The position numbers and the translations under genes were made by a program. Under the pieces are notes generated by a model. It was not told the origin of the DNA, searched no databases, and saw only the letters and a list, made by a program, of their open reading frames with translations. Positions 57,918 to 64,000 of a stretch of 64,000 bases of DNA are shown here, one piece after another. Position 1 is the stretch's first letter, and the number at the start of each line of letters is the position of its first letter. The stretch lies in assembly GCA_963753195.1 (NCBI GenBank), contig CAVWBH010000007.1:248001-312000 (forward strand), written 5' to 3'. This DNA is from Palsa-504 sp963753195 (GTDB lineage Bacteria; Actinomycetota; Actinomycetes; Streptosporangiales; Streptosporangiaceae).

Positions 57918-60251
57918 TTACTCAGCTTGCCGTTGCTCGCCCTGCTCGATGAGGGCCAGGATGCGGTCGGGCGATAGCGGCTGATCGGTGGTGGCGACCC
58001 CGAGCGGCGCCAGGGCGTCGCGGACCGCGTTGACCAGGGCGGCCGGGGAGGCGATGGCGCCGCCCTCGCCGAGGCCCTTGTGCCCGCCCGGGGTGAGGGC
58101 CGGGGTGACCACGTGGCCGTACTCCAGGTCCGGCACCTCGGCCGCGGTGGGCAGCAGGTAGTCCATGAACGTGGTCGTGGTCGGGTTGCCCGCGTCGTCG
58201 TAGCGGAAGTGCTCGTAGAACACCCCGCCGATGCCCTGCACCACGCCGCCGGCGATCTGCCCCTCCACCACGTTCGGGTTGATCATCTCGCCGCAGTCCT
58301 CGGAGATCACGTAGCGCAGGATCTCCACCATGCCGGTCTCCCGGTCGATCTCGATCGTCACCGCATGGCACGCGTTGGACCACATCCAGTCCGGCGACTT
58401 GTACCGCTTGGAGATTTCCAGGCCCAGCTCGGCGCCCGGCGGCAGTGCAGTGGGGTTGAGCAGGTAGGCGGCCGCGGCGATCTCAGCCAGCGTCACGCCC
58501 TTGCTCTCCGGGTCGCCCTTCACGTGGGCGGCGCTGTCGGTCATCTCCAGGTCGTTCGGGTCGATCTCCAGCATCTGCCCGGCCACGGCGAGGACCCGCT
58601 CGCGCATGGCCGCTCCGGCCTCGTGCGCCGCGCCGCCGTACACCCCGGCGGTCCGGCTGCCGCCGGTGATCGACGCGTAGGGCGTGGAGTCCGTGTCGCC
58701 CTGGGTGAAGTGCACGTCCTCGACGTTCACGCCCATCTCGTCGGCGACGATCTGGGTCATGGTGGTCTCGATGCTCTGCCCGTGGCTGCCGCTGCCCATG
58801 TACACGTTGACCTTGCCGCTGGGCTCGATCCGGATCGTGGCCGCCGCGGCGCCGCCCGAGCCGGCCCCGGGCTGCGGCTCGATGTACAGGGACAGCCCGA
58901 TGCCGACCAGGCGGCCGTCGGCGCGGGCCTGCTCCTGGTCCTTGCGGAACTGCTCGTAGCCGATCAGCTCGGCCGCCTGCTCCAGGCATTCCTGCGGGCT
59001 GACGCCCTCGTACACCATCTTCATGGCGTTGGTGTAGGGCAGCTCATCGCGGGAGATGACGTTGCGGCGGCGGAACTCCAGCGGGTCGAGGCCCAGCTTC
59101 TGCGCGATGGCGTCCACCATGATCTCCCGGCCGGTGGTCTCCATCATCCACGGCCCGCGGTAGGCGCAGTGCCCGCAGGTGTTCGTGTAGACCGCCTGCC
59201 CCGAGTAGGCCACCGAACCCGGCCCGGACCAGTGGTAGGGCCCGGGGAAGACGCGGCTGGCCAGCCCGGCGGTCTGGCCGTTGCTGCCGCTGGGGAAGGC
59301 GCCGACGTTCTCGATGTGGTGGGCCTTCGCGGCCAGCAGCACGCCATTCTCGTCGGTGGCCGCGGTGATCTCCAGCGATTCCTCGCGGGCGTGGCCGCCG
59401 CCGATCAGGTTCTCGGCCCGGTCCTCGATCCACTTCACCGGGCGGTCGCCGAGCAGCATGGCGGCCATCACGACGGCCTGCTCTTCCTTCTGGAAGCCGA
59501 TCTTCTGGCCGAAGGAGCCGCCGACATCGTTCATCACGATGTGGATGTCGTCGGCGGGAAGGCCCAGCATCCGGGACAGGAACGCCCGGGGCTCGTGCAC
59601 GCCCTGACAGGCGAAGACCAATTCGAGCTGCTTGGCCCCGACATCCCACTCGGCGACCAGGCCGCGGGTCTCCATCGGGACGTTGACGTACCGGTGCTGA
59701 TCGATCGTCTCGTGGAAGACGTGCGGCGCCTTCTCCAGCAGTTCGTCCACGCTGGCCAGGTCCCCGGCGGGCAGGACGCCGGACAGGTTGTCGGGCAGGG
59801 CCGGGTGCACCCGCGGGCTGCCCTCGGCAAGCGCCTGCGCCGCGGTGACCACCGGATCCTCCGGCTCGATGTCCACGACGACCAGCTCGGCGGCATCCTC
59901 GGCCAGGTACCGCGACTCGGCGATCACGATGGCGATCGGGTCACCGACATAGCTGACGTGACGGTCGGCGAGCACCTGCCGCGGGGTATGGTCGGGGGCC
60001 CGGCCGGCCAGCTGGTGCGTCGGCGAGTTGGTCTCGGCCGCAGTCAGCACGGCGATCACGCCCGGCATCCGCCGGGCCTCGCTGGCGTCCAGGTCCACGA
60101 TCCGGCCCGAGGCCACGGTGCTGCGCACGAACGCGGCATGCACCATCCCGGGCTTGTTCAGGTCATCGATGTACCGGCCGTGCCCGGTGACCATCCGCTG
60201 ATCTTCGGTGCGCGGCATCCGCTTCCCGACCCACCGCGCCGCAACGGCCAT
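57918..60251 (-). CDS. Molybdopterin hydroxylase large subunit (CoxL/XdhB-like)
   Basis: The protein is 777 aa from the ATG at 60251. It has the aldehyde-oxidase N-terminal domain (RMPRTEDQRMVTGHGRYIDD, VIAVLTAAETNSPTHQLAGR, ADRHVSYVGDPIAIVIAESR) and Mo-cofactor half (DIHIVMNDVGGSFGQKIGFQ, MGSGSHGQSIETTMTQIVAD, CGEMINPNVVEGQIAGGVVQ, GHKGLGEGGAIASPAALVNA with the catalytic Glu). The active-site loop reads CAYRGPWM (~361), not the AYxCSFR of form-I CO dehydrogenase, so CO is unlikely. No FeS or FAD subunit gene is adjacent. Confidence 0.88.
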   Translation of the reverse strand: MAVAARWVGKRMPRTEDQRMVTGHGRYIDDLNKPGMVHAAFVRSTVASGRIVDLDASEARRMPGVIAVLTAAETNSPTHQLAGRAPDHTPRQVLADRHVSYVGDPIAIVIAESRYLAEDAAELVVVDIEPEDPVVTAAQALAEGSPRVHPALPDNLSGVLPAGDLASVDELLEKAPHVFHETIDQHRYVNVPMETRGLVAEWDVGAKQLELVFACQGVHEPRAFLSRMLGLPADDIHIVMNDVGGSFGQKIGFQKEEQAVVMAAMLLGDRPVKWIEDRAENLIGGGHAREESLEITAATDENGVLLAAKAHHIENVGAFPSGSNGQTAGLASRVFPGPYHWSGPGSVAYSGQAVYTNTCGHCAYRGPWMMETTGREIMVDAIAQKLGLDPLEFRRRNVISRDELPYTNAMKMVYEGVSPQECLEQAAELIGYEQFRKDQEQARADGRLVGIGLSLYIEPQPGAGSGGAAAATIRIEPSGKVNVYMGSGSHGQSIETTMTQIVADEMGVNVEDVHFTQGDTDSTPYASITGGSRTAGVYGGAAHEAGAAMRERVLAVAGQMLEIDPNDLEMTDSAAHVKGDPESKGVTLAEIAAAAYLLNPTALPPGAELGLEISKRYKSPDWMWSNACHAVTIEIDRETGMVEILRYVISEDCGEMINPNVVEGQIAGGVVQGIGGVFYEHFRYDDAGNPTTTTFMDYLLPTAAEVPDLEYGHVVTPALTPGGHKGLGEGGAIASPAALVNAVRDALAPLGVATTDQPLSPDRILALIEQGEQRQAE

Positions 60252-60357
60252 TCCAGGATCTATATCCGTGCTAATGGGTGGACCCCTTCCACGTCTGTAG
60301 TTTTCACCGATAGCTAGAAGTTGATCGCGGGGCCGTTTATGCCCATCGATACGTTTT

Positions 60358-60399
60358 CGCACCGCGGAGCCCCGGGGCGTCCCGGGGCTCCGCGGTGCG
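60358..60399. terminator. Very strong hairpin between aldehyde dehydrogenase and hydroxylase genes
   Basis: Perfect 19-bp arms, CGCACCGCGGAGCCCCGGG and its complement, enclose a 4-nt loop. It lies 26 bp after the aldehyde dehydrogenase stop, separating it from the hydroxylase transcript. Confidence 0.8.
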
Positions 60400-60424
60400 G
60401 GCCATGCTCGGCTCGCGGAGGTAG

Positions 60425-61912
60425 CTACTTTCGGTACTTCGCGGGCGGCCCGTCCAGGATGACGGTCTTGGTCTCCAGGAACGGGTGCAGTCCTTCGACA
60501 CCGCCCTCGCGGCCGAGGCCCGACTGCTTGAACCCGCCGAAGGCGATGCCGAAGTCGGTCCGGAAGGCGTTGTGCCCCACGGTGCCCGCCCGCAGCTGGC
60601 GGGCCACGTCGCGGGCCCGGTCCACATCGTTGGTGAACACCGAGGAGTTCAGGCCGTAGATCGTGTCGTTGGCGATCTGGATGGCCTGCTGCTCGTTGTC
60701 CGCCGGGATGACGCTCAGCACCGGGCCGAAGATCTCCTCCTGCGCGATGGTCGCCGAGTTCGGCACGTTGCCGAACACCGTCGGCTCGACGTAGTAGCCC
60801 TTGCCTACGTCCTTGGGACGCCCGCCGCCGGCGGCCAGGGTGGCGCCCTCGGCCTTGCCCTTGTCGATGTAGCCCAGGACCCGGTCCACCTGGCGCTCCG
60901 CCACCAGCGGCCCCAGGTCCGAGGACGAGCTGAACGGGTCACCGGCCTGCTTGGCGCCGAACGCGCTGGCCAGCGCCTCGAGCATCTCGTCGTGCCGGCT
61001 GCGGGTGACCACGATCCGGGTCAGCGAGGAGCAGACCTGGCCGGACAGCATGCACTCGGCCCCGGCCAGGGTGGCCGCGGTGGTGGCGATGTCCACGTCG
61101 TCCAGGATGACGGCCGCGGACTTGCCGCCCAGCTCCAGGGTGCAGCGGGCGATCCGCTCGCCGCAGATGGAGGCGATCCGGCGGCCGGCCGCGGTGGAGC
61201 CGGTGAACGTGATCTTGTCCACCCGCGGGTCGCGGACGAGCAGCTCGGAAACCTCGCGGTCGGCGGTGACGACGTTGATGACACCCGGCGGCAGGCCGAT
61301 CTGCTCGGCGATCTCGGACAGCACGTAGCCCTCGGCCGGAGCCTCCGGCGAGTTCTTCAGCACCACCGTGCAGCCGGCCAGCAGGGCCGGGGCGAGCTTG
61401 TAGCTGATCAGGCCGAGCGGGCCGTTCCAGGGGATGATGGCGCCCACGACGCCGACCGGCTCGCGGACCAGGAGGCCGAAGTCGCCGATCGACGGGGTGG
61501 CCAGCTCTTCGAACGGGTAGGTGTCCGCCAGCCCGGCGTAGTACTCCCAGGTCTGGGCGGCGCCCTCGGCCGCGCCGGTGGCGATGGAGTACAGCGCGCC
61601 GGCCTCGCGGGGCCAGACCTGGCTCAGGTCGGTGGCGCGCTCGCGCAGCCCGGCCGCGATGGCGCGCAGGTACCCGGCCCGCTCGGCGTGCGACAGGCTG
61701 GCCCACGGGCCCTGATCGAACGCGGTCCGCGCCGCGCCGACCGCCCGGGATATGTCGTCCGCCTGGGCCTCGGCGACGGTGAGGAACACTTCCTCGTTGG
61801 TGGAGTCGATCACGTTGATCACGGAATCGGACGACGGCTGCACCCACTCCCCGCCAATGAAGAAACGGTCGGCGTGGCGCAGCGACGCGGCAGCCTGGCT
61901 CGCTATGGACAT
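60425..61912 (-). CDS. NAD(P)-dependent aldehyde dehydrogenase
   Basis: The protein is 495 aa. The cofactor region is VVGAIIPWNGPLGLISYKLA and KITFTGSTAAGRRIASICGE; the catalytic Glu is in LELGGKSAAVILDDVDI (~260) and the Cys in MLSGQVCSSLTRIVVTRS (~293). EEIFGPVLSVIPADNEQQAI and FGGFKQSGLGREGGVEGLHP complete it. It oxidises an aldehyde to an acid; upstream of it a GTAGT-n9-ACTAC inverted repeat (61952-61970) sits in the 186-bp gap to the divergent PadR gene and may be a PadR operator. Confidence 0.92.
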   Translation of the reverse strand: MSIASQAAASLRHADRFFIGGEWVQPSSDSVINVIDSTNEEVFLTVAEAQADDISRAVGAARTAFDQGPWASLSHAERAGYLRAIAAGLRERATDLSQVWPREAGALYSIATGAAEGAAQTWEYYAGLADTYPFEELATPSIGDFGLLVREPVGVVGAIIPWNGPLGLISYKLAPALLAGCTVVLKNSPEAPAEGYVLSEIAEQIGLPPGVINVVTADREVSELLVRDPRVDKITFTGSTAAGRRIASICGERIARCTLELGGKSAAVILDDVDIATTAATLAGAECMLSGQVCSSLTRIVVTRSRHDEMLEALASAFGAKQAGDPFSSSSDLGPLVAERQVDRVLGYIDKGKAEGATLAAGGGRPKDVGKGYYVEPTVFGNVPNSATIAQEEIFGPVLSVIPADNEQQAIQIANDTIYGLNSSVFTNDVDRARDVARQLRAGTVGHNAFRTDFGIAFGGFKQSGLGREGGVEGLHPFLETKTVILDGPPAKYRK

Positions 61913-61951
61913 CCTGGTCCTCTCTCAGCTCATGGTCAGCGGCATCCGCTG

Positions 61952-61970
61952 GTAGTAACTTTGAGACTAC
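61952..61970. promoter_or_regulatory. Inverted repeat in the ALDH-PadR divergent region
   Basis: GTAGT and ACTAC arms flank 9 nt (AACTTTGAG) in an AT-richer patch between the divergent aldehyde dehydrogenase and PadR genes. This is the expected place for a PadR operator, but I see no second copy. Confidence 0.35.
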
Positions 61971-62098
61971 ATGACTTGGTAACGATTTGGAATCCGCAGC
62001 CTGCCCTGATTGCGGATGATCTGCCTGGCCTCGTGGCAGGTCAGATGCCGTGGCCCGGTAAGCGAGCGGCCCGGCGACCGGGCGGCTACGCTCGGCTC

Positions 62099-62647
62099 AT
62101 GACCACGCCGCCGGAGCTGTCGCTGCCGGAATGGACGGTGCTGACCGTCTTGAGCCAGCAGCCCGCGCACGGCTTCGCGGTCGCGGCGCTCACCGGCCCG
62201 CAGGCCGAGCTGGGCCGGGTCTGGCAGATCCCCCGCCCGATCATCTACCGGGCCATCGGCCGGCTGGCCCAGGCCGGGCTGATCACCCCCCAGGGCACCG
62301 AACCCGGCCTCGGACCCCAGCGGACCATCTACGCCGCCACCCCGCAGGGCCGCCAGGCCGCGCAGCGTTGGCTGAGCACCCCCGTGCAGCACATCCGCGA
62401 CATCCGCTCCCAGCTGCTGCTCAAGCTCGCCCTCCTGGACCGGGCCGGAATCGACCCCACCGACCTGCTCCGGCAGCAACGAGCCATCCTGGAACCGATC
62501 GCCGGGGCCATCGAAGCCGGACCGCCCCCGCCCGGGGGCTTCGATGCCACCCTGCAGGCCTGGCGGCGCGCCACCGCCACCGCGGCGCTGGACTTCCTCG
62601 ACACCATCACCCCGCACGAACTCCACCCGGCACCACGGCGCGGCTGA
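62099..62647 (+). CDS. PadR family transcriptional regulator
   Basis: The protein is 182 aa. The winged-helix domain reads LSLPEWTVLTVLSQQPAHGF, PRPIIYRAIGRLAQAGLITP, RTIYAATPQGRQAAQRWLST; the C-terminal Vir-like helices (DIRSQLLLKLALLDRAGIDP, LLRQQRAILEPIAGAI) follow. It is a likely ligand-responsive repressor. Divergent from the aldehyde dehydrogenase and just upstream of an aldo/keto reductase, which it may control. Confidence 0.87.
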   Translation: MTTPPELSLPEWTVLTVLSQQPAHGFAVAALTGPQAELGRVWQIPRPIIYRAIGRLAQAGLITPQGTEPGLGPQRTIYAATPQGRQAAQRWLSTPVQHIRDIRSQLLLKLALLDRAGIDPTDLLRQQRAILEPIAGAIEAGPPPPGGFDATLQAWRRATATAALDFLDTITPHELHPAPRRG

Positions 62648-62720
62648 GCCAGCCCGGAAGCTGAGCCAGCCGGAAGCTGGGCCAGCCCTGAACCGGAAGT
62701 TGAGCCAGCCCTGAACAGGA
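62644..62720 (+). repeat. Four tandem repeats between PadR and aldo/keto reductase
   Basis: Units CTGAGCCAGCC(C)GGAAG, twice, then CTGGGCCAGCCCTGAACCGGAAG and TTGAGCCAGCCCTGAACAGGA. The last ends close to the reductase start and provides AGGAACA before the ATG. Confidence 0.7.
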
Positions 62721-62731
62721 ACAGCACGCAC

Positions 62732-63685
62732 ATGCGGAGCACCAGACTCGGCGGTCTGACGGTGTCCGCCCAGGGCCTGGGCTGCGTGGGGATGAGCGAG
62801 GAGTATGGTCCCGCGGACTGGGACGAGTCGATCGCCACTATCAACCGCGCGCTGGACCTGGGCGTGACGTTCCTCGATACCGCGGACTCCTACGGCACCG
62901 GCCACAACGAGGTCCTGGTCGGCCGGGGGATCGCGCACCGGCGTGCCGAGGTGCAGCTGGCCACCAAGTTCGGCATCGACCGGTCGGCCGGCGAGGCGCG
63001 CCGCATCGTCCGCGGCGAGCGCGACTTCGTCAAGCGGTCCTGCGAGGCCTCCTTGCTCCGGCTCGGCGTCGAGGTGATCGACCTGTACTACCTGCACCGC
63101 CCGCCGCAGACGGCCGAGATCGAGGAGACGGTCGGCGCGATGGCCGAGCTCGTGGCCGAGGGCAAGGTCCGCTACCTGGGCCTGTCCGAGGTCAGCGGCA
63201 CGCTGCTGCGCCGCGCGCATGCGGTGCACCCGATCGCCGCGGTGCAGTCCGAGTACTCGCTGTGGACCCGCGATCCGGAAACCAGCGTGATCGGCGTGAT
63301 GCGCGAGCTCGGCGTCGGCCTGGTGCCGTACGCGCCGCTCGGCCGCGGCTTCCTGACCGGCACCGTTGATGTCAGTGCCCTGGGCCCGGACGACATCCGC
63401 AGCCGCAACCCGCGGTTCACCGGCGCGGCCGCCGCGGCCAACCGGGCCATTGCCGACGCGGTGCGCTCGGTGGCCGGCGCCAGGGGCGTGGCCCCCGCTC
63501 AGGTGGCCCTGGCCTGGGTGTATGCCCAGGAGGAGCGGCTCGGCGTCCCGGTGGTCCCCATCCCGGGCACCAAGCGGATCAGGTGGCTGGAACAGAACGC
63601 CGCCGCCCTGGACGTCGACCTGACCCCCGGCGAGCGGGCCGCTCTTGACCCGCTGGCCAGCCAGGTCACCGGCGCGCGCTACTAA
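62732..63685 (+). CDS. Aldo/keto reductase
   Basis: The protein is 317 aa. TIM-barrel AKR motifs: TVSAQGLGCVGMSEEYGPAD, GVTFLDTADSYGTGHNEVLV (catalytic Asp and Tyr), VQLATKFGIDRSAGE (Lys), VIDLYYLHRPPQTAEIEETV (His), AVQSEYSLWTRDPETSVIGV and VPIPGTKRIRWLEQN (NADPH). It reduces aldehydes or ketones; the physiological substrate is unknown. Confidence 0.92.
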   Translation: MRSTRLGGLTVSAQGLGCVGMSEEYGPADWDESIATINRALDLGVTFLDTADSYGTGHNEVLVGRGIAHRRAEVQLATKFGIDRSAGEARRIVRGERDFVKRSCEASLLRLGVEVIDLYYLHRPPQTAEIEETVGAMAELVAEGKVRYLGLSEVSGTLLRRAHAVHPIAAVQSEYSLWTRDPETSVIGVMRELGVGLVPYAPLGRGFLTGTVDVSALGPDDIRSRNPRFTGAAAAANRAIADAVRSVAGARGVAPAQVALAWVYAQEERLGVPVVPIPGTKRIRWLEQNAAALDVDLTPGERAALDPLASQVTGARY

Positions 63686-63803
63686 GGCGGCGCAGACCCT
63701 GGTGGGGCGCATCGCCAGTCTGGCCGGGCGTCAGCCAGAGCTCCGTTCGGTCTGAAATTCCTTCATTTCGGCGGTCAGCAGCCGGTCGGCGGTCTCGGCG
63801 GGT

Positions 63804-64000
63804 CTATCCGACCGGGTGGTGGAGGTCCACCGGGGGCAGGGCCTCGACCTGCCGTTTGGTGAGGCTGAGCTGGATACCGTCGTCGGTCCCGGTCACGGCG
63901 CCGATCGGGATGGCCACTTCCTTACGGCCCCACAGGTGTCCCTCTTGGAGGAGCACGTGGGTCACGTGGTGGCTGTCATGATCGATGACCAGCCCTTGGA
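63804..64000 (-). CDS. PRC-barrel domain protein, C-terminal fragment (runs off the window)
   Basis: The minus strand encodes GLVIDHDSHHVTHVLLQEGH, LWGRKEVAIPIGAVTGTDDG, IQLSLTKRQVEALPPVDLHH to a TAG at 63804. This is the strand pattern of a PRC-barrel (VTHVLLQEGHLWGRKEVAIP), a small domain in ribosome-maturation and photosynthetic proteins and many actinobacterial stress proteins. The N-terminus is outside the window. The 63686-63803 stretch shows nothing else. Confidence 0.7.
   Translation of the reverse strand, partial: QGLVIDHDSHHVTHVLLQEGHLWGRKEVAIPIGAVTGTDDGIQLSLTKRQVEALPPVDLHHPVG

Noticed and set aside
57918..60251. Aerobic CO dehydrogenase (CoxL)
   Set aside because: The form-I AYxCSFR loop is absent and no CoxM/CoxS genes are adjacent; a general molybdenum hydroxylase call is safer.
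58080..62647. Long plus-strand frames (745 and 720 codons) over the hydroxylase and aldehyde dehydrogenase genes
   Set aside because: Antisense shadows; only the last 182 codons of the second frame (PadR) are real, starting at its own ATG at 62099.
1..64000. CRISPR array, rRNA operon, prophage structural genes or a polyketide/NRPS cluster
   Set aside because: I saw no regularly spaced identical repeats with unique spacers, no rRNA sequence, no capsid, portal or tail genes, and no modular synthase domains.

Overview
The window is high-GC (about 70%) DNA with actinobacterial gene content: a DUF1707/DUF4126 pair, a PIN-PhoH protein, a Z-type short-chain prenyl synthase, a Zur/zinc-ABC locus, an initiator tRNA with a C1-U72 mismatch, SCP-x-type thiolase and EamA/GT87 membrane proteins. 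Start codons and Shine-Dalgarno sites also fit an actinomycete chromosome. The genus is not determinable from sequence alone; a soil-type filamentous actinomycete is my inference.

Layout. 1-6.9 kb: the edge of a phosphoesterase gene, a SulP anion transporter with a PhoU protein, DUF1707 and DUF4126 genes, and a large multi-domain membrane protein. 7.0-21.9 kb: a degraded genomic island with low coding density. It holds four tyrosine-integrase relics, several 3' tRNA fragments (tRNA-Arg type and tRNA-fMet type), terminator hairpins, dispersed palindromic repeats and truncated chromosomal genes (DUF1214, DUF1254, an XRE/TPR regulator, a GNAT). Intact or near-intact genes are scattered through it: an Ltp2-like thiolase, a VOC protein, a cold-shock protein, a methyltransferase, a LuxR-LAL regulator, an HExxH protein and a secreted repeat protein. 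The island ends at an intact initiator tRNA-fMet (21840-21916, minus).

22-36 kb: rnhA, an MBL hydrolase, a DUF1614 membrane protein, EamA, GT87, a DUF5941-like protein, an IspD/TarI-like cytidylyltransferase, enoyl-CoA hydratase, a class III aminotransferase with a GT2, PhoH, and a prenyl synthase. 36-43.7 kb: a long minus-strand run of NlpC/P60, a DUF255/thioredoxin protein and a four-gene zinc ABC transporter, divergent from zur with a Zur box in between. 44-53 kb: an amidohydrolase/decarboxylase, a broken WYL regulator beside a dienelactone-hydrolase-like gene, a SnoaL-like protein, a secreted esterase-like protein, PlsC, a CocE-type hydrolase and SelD. 53-64 kb: an SPFH + ribbon-helix-helix pair divergent from an ABC exporter with an AT-rich palindromic operator between them, then a nitroreductase-SRPBCC fusion, a molybdopterin hydroxylase large subunit, an aldehyde dehydrogenase, PadR, an aldo/keto reductase and a PRC-barrel fragment.

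The most unusual signal is in the island. Tandem 9-bp direct repeats separated by 3 bp lie at a near-constant distance from tRNA-derived att cores. Their sequence varies from element to element but the two halves co-vary. I read them as candidate integrase/excisionase arm sites of a family of tRNA-targeting elements. Separately, three otherwise intact genes (around 36.02, 37.70 and 55.50 kb) each lack exactly one base, which suggests either sequence error or recent decay.
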